Source: Planctomycetota bacterium (GTDB lineage Bacteria > Planctomycetota > Planctomycetia > Pirellulales > Thermoguttaceae). From it: 6,906 bases of DNA. The notes under the pieces are model-generated. The model did no database searches. It saw nothing but the letters and a program-made list of their open reading frames with translations, and had not been told where the DNA came from. A program made the position numbers and the translations under genes. Within the stretch, counting starts at the first letter, position 1. The number at the start of each line of letters is the position of its first letter. The stretch is from assembly GCA_013202535.1 (NCBI GenBank), contig JABMRP010000777.1, forward strand, positions 1 to 6,906. Reading direction: 5' to 3'. This document shows, piece by piece, positions 1 to 5,467 of this stretch.

Positions 1-53
1 AAACAAAACGGGCCCGACGCCACCAGCCAGGGGGCCCACCCGGGCGTAGGGGG

Positions 54-102
54 GTCGGGGAGTCGGGGAGTCGGGGATTAGGGACTAGGGACTAGGGACT
101 AG
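54..102. repeat. Two adjacent short G-rich tandem repeats
   Basis: Three perfect copies of the octamer GTCGGGGA (54-61, 62-69, 70-77) run almost directly into three perfect copies of the heptamer TAGGGAC (79-85, 86-92, 93-99), followed by a partial fourth copy. Together with the G run at 49-54 this gives seven runs of three or more G separated by 2-4 bases, so the + strand could fold as a G-quadruplex. No reading frame is supported here. The function is unknown. It lies about 70 bases upstream of moaA. Confidence 0.85.
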
Positions 103-115
103 ACAATTCACCACG

Positions 116-137
116 CCCACGGGTGGCATCCCGTGGG
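116..137. repeat. Perfect 8-bp hairpin upstream of moaA
   Basis: CCCACGGG (116-123) and CCCGTGGG (130-137) are perfect reverse complements around the 6-base loop TGGCAT. No T tract follows, so it is not a classical intrinsic terminator. It could be the end of an upstream transcript, a leader structure of moaA or a dispersed repeat; the sequence does not decide. Confidence 0.6.
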
Positions 138-169
138 TCGGGCGATCATCGACGGAAAAACCATTGAAC

Positions 170-1165
170 ATGACGTTACCACTGATCGACGATCATCAGC
201 GGGTGCATACCGACTTACGCGTGTCGGTGACCGATCGCTGTAATGTCCGTTGTTTCTATTGCATGCCCGAAAAGGGCATGACCTTTCGGTCGCACGACGA
301 GATTCTGCGCTTCGAGGAAATCGAACGATTCGTCCGGGTGGTGGCCCGGTTGGGGATTCGAAAGGTCCGGCTCACCGGCGGTGAGCCACTCGTGCGGAAG
401 AACATCTGCCGGCTGGTGCGGATGCTTTCCGCGGTACCGGGGATCGAAGATCTGGCGTTGACGACCAACGGGATCTTGCTGGCTGGCCACGCTGCCGATT
501 TGAAGGCCGCCGGACTGCACCGACTGAACATCAGCCTCGACACGCTGGATCGCGAGAAGTTTATCGAGATTACCCGCCGCGACGAGCTTCCCCGCGTGCT
601 GGAGGGAATCGCCGCGGCCCAGGAAGCCGGATTCCGCCGGATCAAGCTCAACGCCTTGGCCATCGCGGGGCTGACCGAAAAGGAGGCCGTTCCCCTGGCC
701 CGTTTCGCCCGCCGCCACGACCTCGAACTCCGTTTCATCGAATTCATGCCACTGGACGCCGACCGCCGTTGGGCAAACGGTCGCGTGCTGCCGGGTCGCA
801 AGATCCTCGACATACTGACCCGGGAAATCGGCCCCTTGCAGCGAGTTTCGCCCTCAGACCAACAGGCACCCGCCGCGCAGTACCGATTTGCCGACGGTTC
901 GGGCCGAATCGGGCTGATCAATACCGTCACGCAACACTTCTGTGGCCAGTGCAACCGGTTGCGATTGACGGCCGAAGGCCAGGTGCGAAACTGCTTGTTC
1001 TCGACTCGCGAGTGGGACGCCCGGGCGGTGCTCCGCGGCGGCGCGGACGACGACGCATTGACATCGCTGGTTCGGGCGGCTGTGGGCGAGAAGAAGTTGG
1101 GCCACGGCAGCGACAACGGCGAGTTCGCACGCCCCAAACGAACCATGCACCAGATCGGCGGCTGA
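170..1165 (+). CDS. moaA: GTP 3',8-cyclase MoaA (molybdenum cofactor biosynthesis)
   Basis: This is a radical-SAM enzyme that converts GTP to 3',8-cyclo-7,8-dihydro-GTP, the first step of molybdopterin synthesis, in the cytoplasm. From the ATG it has 331 residues, normal for the family. The SAM-binding iron-sulfur cluster motif CX3CX2C is at C24, C28 and C31, and GGEP of the radical-SAM fold is at 70-73. The second cluster motif CX2CX13C, which binds substrate GTP, is at C258, C261 and C275 (HFCGQCNRLRLTA). The protein ends in the Gly-Gly typical of MoaA (330-331). A TTG six bases upstream (164) is in frame, but the ATG at 170 fits equally well and is the commoner start; only a weak purine-rich stretch (152-160) precedes it. 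No other moa or moe gene is in the window. The next gene follows after 68 bases on the same strand, so co-transcription is possible. Confidence 0.96.
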   Translation: MTLPLIDDHQRVHTDLRVSVTDRCNVRCFYCMPEKGMTFRSHDEILRFEEIERFVRVVARLGIRKVRLTGGEPLVRKNICRLVRMLSAVPGIEDLALTTNGILLAGHAADLKAAGLHRLNISLDTLDREKFIEITRRDELPRVLEGIAAAQEAGFRRIKLNALAIAGLTEKEAVPLARFARRHDLELRFIEFMPLDADRRWANGRVLPGRKILDILTREIGPLQRVSPSDQQAPAAQYRFADGSGRIGLINTVTQHFCGQCNRLRLTAEGQVRNCLFSTREWDARAVLRGGADDDALTSLVRAAVGEKKLGHGSDNGEFARPKRTMHQIGG

Positions 1166-1189
1166 ACTTCCGCGGTCTGCTTCCCTCAG

Positions 1190-1208
1190 CCCCTGGCTCT
1201 GCCGGGGG
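1190..1208. repeat. GC-rich hairpin between moaA and the YkgJ-like gene
   Basis: Bases 1190-1197 pair with 1201-1208 around the loop TCT: GGC/GCC at the tip, one G-U pair, then four C-G pairs. There is no T tract. I recall similar CCCGGCTCTGCCGGG-type hairpins between planctomycete genes, but could not check this. It may attenuate or stabilise the moaA message. Confidence 0.5.
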
Positions 1209-1233
1209 GCCATCTAACAGGAACGCCCCCACG

Positions 1234-1650
1234 ATGAGCAAGAAGCCCTGGTACGGAGAAGGCCTTCGCTTCCAATGCACCGAATGCGGCGATTGTTGCA
1301 CCGGAGCGCCGGGATACGTCTGGCTGAACAAGGCCGAGATCGAGGCGATGGCTGCCGCCTTGGAATTAGAAGTGCCGGCGTTCGAAGAACAATACGTTTG
1401 CCTGGTGGGCATCCGCAAGAGCCTTCTGGAAAGGCCCGACGGCGACTGCATCTTATTCGACGGGCAAACACGACGGTGCGAAGTCTATCACGTTCGCCCC
1501 CGTCAATGCCGAACCTGGCCGTTCTGGCAGTCCAATGTTCGCACCCCCGCGGCCTGGGCAGAAGCACGCCAGGCATGTCCCGGCTGTGGCCGAGGACGGC
1601 TCGTGCCACCCGATGAAATCGAGCGCATCGTCGCGATCATCAAGGTCTAG
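1234..1650 (+). CDS. YkgJ-family Cys-cluster protein (putative Fe-S or zinc binding)
   Basis: This 138-residue cytoplasmic protein matches the CxxCxxCC (YkgJ-like) domain family. Visible motifs are CTECGDCC at 15-22, two further cysteines at 72 and 82, YHVRPRQCRTWPFW at 85-98, which is the family's characteristic YxxRPxxCRxWPF signature, and a last pair at C115 and C118. The eight or more cysteines suggest a metal-bound fold, either zinc or an iron-sulfur cluster. The biochemical role of the family is not established to my knowledge. The ATG at 1234 is chosen because the first motif starts at residue 13, as is usual; upstream the frame only overlaps moaA out of frame. AGGA at 1219-1222 is a poorly spaced ribosome site. 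It lies 68 bases after moaA, so it may share its transcript. Confidence 0.88.
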   Translation: MSKKPWYGEGLRFQCTECGDCCTGAPGYVWLNKAEIEAMAAALELEVPAFEEQYVCLVGIRKSLLERPDGDCILFDGQTRRCEVYHVRPRQCRTWPFWQSNVRTPAAWAEARQACPGCGRGRLVPPDEIERIVAIIKV

Positions 1651-1992
1651 GCACCCCACGTCCGGGTGGTTCTGGTTCTAGGAATTTGGCGAATTTTTCG
1701 GTCTGACTGGAGTTTGCCGGTTGGGAGGCCGATAAAGACGTTCAACCGTTGCCGCGAGTGAGCTTCGGTTGCGCCGCACGGTAGGCCCCATGAGCGGACG
1801 AATTTTTTTCCCGTTAGTCGTTGGGACACAATGACTTAGGGAGAACGCCGCGATCCCGGGCCGGCCGTCGACGACTAAGCTCTTTGACAATAAGGACTTA
1901 CCGCCAGACGATCAGTACGTCTGCCAACGACCCCTCGGAGTCTTTCCGTGGAGGGGTGCGTGGAAGTTTGTCTTCCGGGCAGACGAGTGATC

Positions 1993-2021
1993 TTGACTCT
2001 AGTCGTTACGTCACCTACACT
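1993..2021 (+). promoter_or_regulatory. Sigma-70-type promoter of the HU-like gene
   Basis: TTGACT (1993-1998) and TACACT (2016-2021) are separated by exactly 17 bases. They match the -35 box in five of six positions and the -10 box in four of six, including its conserved first, second and last bases. Transcription would begin near 2028, giving a leader of about 55 bases. This excludes the alternative GTG start at 2032 and supports the GTG at 2083. Confidence 0.5.
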
Positions 2022-2067
2022 TGGAGCGTGAGTGAGCTTAACGTCGGACCCTGCGATCTGCCTGCCC

Positions 2068-2074
2068 GAGGGAG
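2068..2074 (+). promoter_or_regulatory. Ribosome binding site that sets the HU start
   Basis: GAGGGAG lies 8 bases before the GTG at 2083. It is a strong Shine-Dalgarno match and decides for this start over the in-frame GTG at 2032, which would add 17 residues not found in HU proteins. Confidence 0.7.
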
Positions 2075-2082
2075 AACCAGTC

Positions 2083-2472
2083 GTGACTAAGAAAGAGATT
2101 GTTCGCACCATCTCTGAAGAGATCGGACTGACGCAACTGAAGACGAAAGAGATCGTCCAGAAAACGTTCGACGCGATCGTCGAGACGCTTGTCGAAGAAG
2201 GACGCATCGAGCTTCGCAATTTCGGAGTGTTTGAGGTCAAGCGTCGAGCCCCCCGAAAGGCACGCAATCCACGGACCGGCGAAAAAGTCGCCGTGCCGGA
2301 GAAGTTCGTGGTCACCTTCAAGCCGGGTAAAGAGATGGAAGAACGGGTTCGAGAGCTGGAGCGGCGCGAAGCGGCGGCACGGATCGCCCAACGCGAGCGT
2401 CTCCAAGCTTCGCCCGATGGAACCCGGGTTGCGGAAACTCCCGATACATCAACGGCTTACGTTTCCGAATAG
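2083..2472 (+). CDS. HU/IHF-family DNA-binding protein with C-terminal extension
   Basis: This is a small nucleoid protein that binds and bends DNA as a dimer. Of its 129 residues, about 1-90 are a complete HU/IHF fold: an N-terminal helical dimerisation part (MTKKEIVRTISEEIGL onward), the GRIELRNFGVFEV core (40-52), and a DNA-binding beta arm (about 53-75) with the RNPRTGE tip, whose Pro63 corresponds to the intercalating proline of the family. FKPGKEM (79-85) leads into the last helix. Residues about 90-129 are an extension absent from standard 90-residue HU: first a charged helix rich in Glu and Arg, then a polar tail rich in Ser, Thr and Pro. The tail is not the Lys/Ala-rich type seen in some actinobacterial HU proteins. 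It sits alone between gaps of 432 and 284 bases with its own promoter, so it is probably monocistronic. HU versus IHF subunit cannot be decided from the sequence. Confidence 0.93.
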   Translation: MTKKEIVRTISEEIGLTQLKTKEIVQKTFDAIVETLVEEGRIELRNFGVFEVKRRAPRKARNPRTGEKVAVPEKFVVTFKPGKEMEERVRELERREAAARIAQRERLQASPDGTRVAETPDTSTAYVSE

Positions 2473-2756
2473 GGCAGTTCCCAGTCGACTCGGCCTCTTG
2501 CCGTTGCCCGATATCTCCGCGACCCCCCGTTGCCGGTGATCCGCGATCACGCCGGATTACCCGTCGCCGCAAATGACCGTTTTTCCTCCCCGCTTGGGAA
2601 ACGGCCCTTCGACCCCCTTCCGCGGCTGCGACGCCTCGAAGCATTCACCTTTTGCCATCTCGCGCCGCGATGCATGGATTTGGCACATTCGGCCGAGAAA
2701 ACTCGTCTCGTGCGCTGGCGGTACTGTCCTGGGATGTTTGACGAAGGAGTAGTTTC
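2473..2756. other. 284-base gap with two possible hairpins after the HU gene
   Basis: GTGATC (2536-2541) and GATCAC (2545-2550) form a 6-bp stem with a CGC loop; CCG (2533-2535) and CGG (2553-2555) can extend it past a 2-base bulge. A second structure pairs CCGTTT (2577-2582) with AAACGG (2599-2604), with an inner CCC/GGG. Either could end the HU transcript, but neither is followed by a T run. I see no clear promoter for the downstream lipoprotein gene: TTGGCA at 2680-2685 has no -10 partner. Confidence 0.35.
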
Positions 2757-2975
2757 ATGCGTGGATTTCTAGTCGCCGTGTTCATGGCGCTTATGGCCGT
2801 GTCGCAATCGGGATGTATTCTGCCCGCCTATTCGGGCGACCCGGTCCGGCGGACTCAGCAATTGATCAATACGTCCGAAGGCCTTCGGCTGATACAGGAC
2901 GAATGGGAACGGATGTGGTTCCTCGATCAACCCGATCATACCACGCCATACCGCACCCACGGCGGCATTATCTAA
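2757..2975 (+). CDS. Small putative lipoprotein (conserved planctomycete-type)
   Basis: This 72-residue protein has a perfect ribosome site (AAGGAG at 2744-2749, 7 bases before the ATG). Residues 1-19 form a hydrophobic signal peptide (one Arg, then FLVAVFMALMAV) ending in SQSG before Cys20. That fits a lipobox in the -2, -1 and +1 positions, although Gln at -3 is unusual. After lipidation the mature chain would be only about 53 residues, exported across the cytoplasmic membrane: a helical central part (RRTQQLINTSEGLRLIQDEW) and the tail DQPDHTTPYRTHGGII. I recall similar short proteins ending in a THGGI motif in planctomycetes but cannot verify this. The function is unknown. It stands alone between two gaps and is probably monocistronic. 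Confidence 0.8.
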   Translation: MRGFLVAVFMALMAVSQSGCILPAYSGDPVRRTQQLINTSEGLRLIQDEWERMWFLDQPDHTTPYRTHGGII

Positions 2976-2984
2976 GTCGAAACA

Positions 2985-3062
2985 GTGTGCCACTGCCTCG
3001 CCCGCGGCTGTGCCTCGGGCAACATGGCCGCACGGATTGCCTTGCGCCGGGCAGTGGCGCGC
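2985..3062. repeat. Inverted repeat just after the lipoprotein gene
   Basis: GCCACTGCC (2989-2997) and GGCAGTGGC (3050-3058) are perfect reverse complements. Allowing G-U pairs in RNA, the stem extends to 2985-2997 with 3050-3062 (13 bp). The 52-base loop contains a further stem, GCCCG (3000-3004) with CGGGC (3016-3020). It begins 10 bases after the stop codon. It could end or protect the transcript, or be a dispersed non-coding repeat. Confidence 0.65.
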
Positions 3063-3086
3063 ACCGGTCGACTTATCAAGTAGGGG

Positions 3087-3110
3087 GGCACACCCGGCGT
3101 CGGGTGTGCC
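3087..3110. repeat. Perfect 10-bp hairpin
   Basis: GGCACACCCG (3087-3096) and CGGGTGTGCC (3101-3110) pair perfectly around the loop GCGT. It follows the previous inverted repeat by 24 bases. There is no T tract, so termination would have to be non-classical. Its GGCAC/GTGCC ends resemble the GGCACTTGTGCC core of the repeat after acpS. Confidence 0.75.
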
Positions 3111-3367
3111 GCCTGAGCGGCTCTATGGGTTTTTCCCGCATAAGGTAATAGCCACCTTCTTTGCAGAGCCCTTCTTTTGCGCCCCCTCGGTGCCCTCCCC
3201 CAACGGTCGCGGTGTTCGCTCGCCACGGAACCGAAGATTCCCCAGGGCATGGTTTCGCCGCGCCGTCCCTTGAACCGCGACGGCTTAGCGGGGATACTTG
3301 AAGTGGGCCCGCCCTCTTTGGGTCCGAAGTTGGTTCCCGTCCCCTTTTGGCAAGCCCCTGGAGTGTC
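3111..3367. other. Rest of the gap upstream of pyrD
   Basis: I see no supported gene, RNA or clear promoter here. Long open frames cross it on both strands, but they run into pyrD antisense or lack ribosome sites and protein-like composition. The leader of pyrD must lie in this stretch. Confidence 0.5.
3360..3363 (+). promoter_or_regulatory. Ribosome binding site favouring the pyrD GTG start
   Basis: GGAG lies 4 bases before the GTG at 3368. The spacing is short, but no comparable site precedes the in-frame TTG at 3347, and the GTG gives the usual class 1B length. Confidence 0.45.
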
Positions 3368-4288
3368 GTGAATTCCTCCCCGGTCCACCTCGACGTCCAA
3401 CTCGGCCGCTTGCGGCTGACCAATCCGATTGCCGTCGCGTCGGGTACCTTCGGCTACGCCCGGGAGATGGAGGGCCTGGTCGATCTGTCGCGTCTGGGGG
3501 CCATTCTGCCCAAGACAATCACCGAATCTCCGCGCCAGGGGAACCCGCCGCCGCGCACCGTCGAAACGACCGCCGGGTTGCTCAACTCGATCGGCCTGGA
3601 CAACGACGGCATTGAGGCATTTGTCACTGGTCATTTGCCCTATCTGGGAAGCCTCGCGACACAGATCATCGTGAGCATCGCCGCGAAGAGCCGCGAAGAG
3701 TTCATCCGCATGGCCCGGCGATTGGACGGTTTGCCCGGGATCGCCGCGTTGGAGTTGAACGTCTCCTGCCCCAACGTCAGCGGCGGAGTCGACTTCGGAA
3801 CCGATCCGGCCCTATGCGAACAAGTCGTGGCCGGAGTCCGCGGTGCGTGCTCCTTGCCCGTCTTGGCCAAGTTGACTCCGAACGTCACCGACGTAACGGC
3901 AATCGCCCGGGCCGCGGAGAACGGTGGAGCCGACGCCATCTCGCTGGTGAACACCTGCCTGGGCATGGCCATCGATTGGCGCCGGCGCCGGCCGATCTTG
4001 GGAAATATATTGGGCGGGCTCAGTGGACCGGCGATCAAGCCGATCGCCCTGCGGGCCGTTTATCAAGTCGCCCGGGCGGTAAGCGTGCCGCTGATGGGGA
4101 TCGGCGGCATCGCCACGATCGACGACGTGATGGAATTCCTCTTGGCCGGCGCCACTGCCGTGCAGATCGGCACCGCCAACTTCTACGATCCGACCGTTTG
4201 CATCAAGATCCTCGACGCATTGCCCGGCGCGCTGGCGCAACTCGGGGCGAGCGGCATAGGCGAGGTTGTCGGAAAGTTGGAGGCGTAG
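3368..4288 (+). CDS. pyrD: Dihydroorotate dehydrogenase, class 1B catalytic subunit
   Basis: This cytoplasmic FMN enzyme oxidises dihydroorotate to orotate, the fourth step of pyrimidine synthesis. It has 306 residues from the GTG, the usual length for class 1B. The start has the family pattern LTNPIAVASGTFGY (17-30). ELNVSCPNV carries Cys134, which aligns with the catalytic base of class 1 enzymes (class 2 has Ser there). GGVDFGTDP follows, as in the 1B subgroup. LTPNVTD, the NTCLGM stretch and GGLSGPAIKPIALR are all strongly 1B-like. FMN-phosphate-binding glycines are in GIGGI (246-247) and QIGTANF (268-269). Class 1B enzymes normally work with the iron-sulfur/FAD partner PyrK to pass electrons to NAD; no pyrK is in the window, so it must lie elsewhere or be replaced. 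A TTG start at 3347 would add 7 residues. Confidence 0.95.
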   Translation: MNSSPVHLDVQLGRLRLTNPIAVASGTFGYAREMEGLVDLSRLGAILPKTITESPRQGNPPPRTVETTAGLLNSIGLDNDGIEAFVTGHLPYLGSLATQIIVSIAAKSREEFIRMARRLDGLPGIAALELNVSCPNVSGGVDFGTDPALCEQVVAGVRGACSLPVLAKLTPNVTDVTAIARAAENGGADAISLVNTCLGMAIDWRRRRPILGNILGGLSGPAIKPIALRAVYQVARAVSVPLMGIGGIATIDDVMEFLLAGATAVQIGTANFYDPTVCIKILDALPGALAQLGASGIGEVVGKLEA

Positions 4289-4314
4289 CGACTGGCGGTT
4301 AGGATTACGCAAAC

Positions 4315-4443
4315 TGAAAACTAAGGAACCGCGAATGGACGCAAATAGACACGAATCAGATTCGCGCCAAGACAAGAGTAAACCCATTTCAACTCCGGCA
4401 CATTCGTGTCTATTTGCGTTCATTCGCGGTTCCTTTGTTTTCA
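4315..4443. repeat. Long inverted repeat, 42-bp arms, between pyrD and trpS
   Basis: Bases 4315-4356 and 4402-4443 are reverse complements at 40 of 42 positions (differences at 4322 and 4338; the latter is a G-U pair in RNA), around a 45-base loop. The arms contain CCGCGAATGGACGCAAATAG and its complement. Short flanking matches (CGGTT 4296-4300 with AACCG 4476-4480; AGGATT 4301-4306 with AATCCT 4467-4472) may extend the element to 4296-4480. It starts 26 bases after the pyrD stop. The short open frame across it (4266-4457) encodes a spurious peptide mirroring the repeat. I recall similar repeats in many bacterial genomes. It may be a non-autonomous mobile element and would also act as a strong transcript-end hairpin. 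Confidence 0.9.
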
Positions 4444-4498
4444 ATGACCGTGGATAACGAAAACTGAATCCTGATAACCGATACGGCGAACACAAACC

Positions 4499-5467
4499 AT
4501 GCGAGTTCTTTCCGGCATTCAACCGACGGGACGCTTTCACTGGGGCAATTACTTCGGCGCTATCCGGCAGTACATCGACTTGCAGGGACAGCGGGAGGAC
4601 GCCTTCTACTTCATCGCCAACCTGCATGCCCTGACCACCGTACGCGACCCAAGCCAGTTGCGCCAGTCGACTCTCGACGCGGCTCTCGATCTGCTGGCAT
4701 TGGGCCTGGACCCGGAAAAGGCGACGCTCTTCGTGCAGTCCGACGTGCCGGAGGTTTCCGAACTGTGCTGGCTGCTGATGACCGGTACCGGGATGGGACT
4801 GCTCGAGCGATGCGTCTCGTACAAGGACAAGATCGCTCGCGGGCTCTCGGCCGGGGTGGGGCTGTTTGCCTATCCGGTTCTCCAGGCGGCCGACATCCTG
4901 GCCTACGATTCCGACGTCGTCCCCGTCGGCGAGGATCAGGTTCAACACATCGAGGTCACCCGCGATCTGGCGGCCAGTTTCAACCATCAGTTCGGCGAGA
5001 CGTTCGTCCTGCCCAAGGCCCAGGTGCTCGACAGTTCGGCCCGAGTGCCGGGAACCGACGGTGACAAGATGTCGAAAAGCTACGACAACACGCTGGCCGT
5101 TTTCGAGGAGCCGAAACCGCTGCGGAAGCAGATCATGCGGATCCAGACCGACTCGCGCCCGATGGAAGATCCCAAAGATCCCGACACCGACCACCTCTTC
5201 CAACTCTACTCGCTCTTTGCCGGCGACCCGCAACGAGAAGCGATGGCGGCGGTGTATCGAGCCGGCGGCTTCGGCTACGGCAGCGTAAAGAAGGAACTGG
5301 CCGGGCTGGCCGAGGAGTTCTTCGCCGCGGCGCGCGAGCGGCGGCGAGCGTTGGAGGCGGATCCGGATCAGGTCGAACAGATCCTCGCCGACGGCGCCGC
5401 CCGGGCGAGAAAGAAGGCGGCCGACGTGCTCCTTCGCGCGCAGGTCGCCTGTGGTGTGAAGGCATGA
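4499..5467 (+). CDS. trpS: Tryptophan--tRNA ligase
   Basis: This class I aminoacyl-tRNA synthetase charges tRNA-Trp in the cytoplasm. It has 322 residues, close to the roughly 330 usual for bacterial TrpS. The HIGH signature appears as HWGN (14-17) in SGIQPTGRFHWGNYFGA, and the KMSKS loop is intact (190-194, GDKMSKSYDN). YPVLQAADIL places Asp132 at the position that recognises the indole nitrogen in the well-studied Bacillus enzyme; GEDQVQHIE (144-152) is the conserved segment that follows. Residues about 270-322 form the helical C-terminal anticodon-binding region. No clear ribosome site precedes the ATG, which immediately precedes the conserved N-terminus (MRVLSGIQPTG). It heads a tight cluster: its stop overlaps the next start as ATGA. 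Nothing in the leader looks like a T-box or trp leader peptide. Confidence 0.97.
   Translation: MRVLSGIQPTGRFHWGNYFGAIRQYIDLQGQREDAFYFIANLHALTTVRDPSQLRQSTLDAALDLLALGLDPEKATLFVQSDVPEVSELCWLLMTGTGMGLLERCVSYKDKIARGLSAGVGLFAYPVLQAADILAYDSDVVPVGEDQVQHIEVTRDLAASFNHQFGETFVLPKAQVLDSSARVPGTDGDKMSKSYDNTLAVFEEPKPLRKQIMRIQTDSRPMEDPKDPDTDHLFQLYSLFAGDPQREAMAAVYRAGGFGYGSVKKELAGLAEEFFAAARERRRALEADPDQVEQILADGAARARKKAADVLLRAQVACGVKA

Larger units (their letters stand above)
1651..2082. other. 432-base intergenic region upstream of the HU gene
   Basis: No convincing gene, tRNA or known RNA is visible. The start of the region has a weak 5-bp hairpin (1652-1656 with 1664-1668) but no terminator-grade T tract. 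A run of seven T lies at 1803-1809 without a good stem before it. TTAGTCGT (1814-1821) and its reverse complement ACGACTAA (1871-1878) form a spaced inverted repeat, and TAGTCGTT recurs at 2000-2007 inside the promoter spacer. A perfect TTGACA at 1884-1889 has no good -10 partner (GACGAT at 17-base spacing). The convincing promoter is at 1993-2021. Confidence 0.7.

Noticed and set aside
54..102. CRISPR array or telomere-like repeat
   Set aside because: Units are 7-8 bases without spacers and only three copies each; resemblance to TTAGGG is superficial.
769..1233. In-frame upstream extension of the YkgJ-like protein
   Set aside because: It would overlap moaA out of frame for about 400 bases; the sequence is low-complexity Arg/Pro/Gly and the family domain starts right after the ATG at 1234.
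1773..1809. Intrinsic terminator with T7 after the moaA/YkgJ genes
   Set aside because: Only a 4-bp stem with a 16-base loop can be drawn before the T run, too weak to call.
1884..1912. TTGACA with GACGAT as a second HU promoter
   Set aside because: The -35 box is perfect but the -10 candidate matches only three of six bases; the pair at 1993-2021 is better and closer to the gene.
2530..2772. 80-codon + strand frame upstream of the lipoprotein gene
   Set aside because: It overlaps the lipoprotein's ribosome site and start, has no ribosome site of its own, and shows no protein-like pattern.
2972..3634. 220-codon minus-strand open frame in the gap before pyrD
   Set aside because: It crosses both inverted repeats and the pyrD start antisense, with no recognisable domain or ribosome site.
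4266..4457. 63-codon open frame between pyrD and trpS
   Set aside because: It is a translation of the inverted repeat, overlaps the pyrD end and has no ribosome site.
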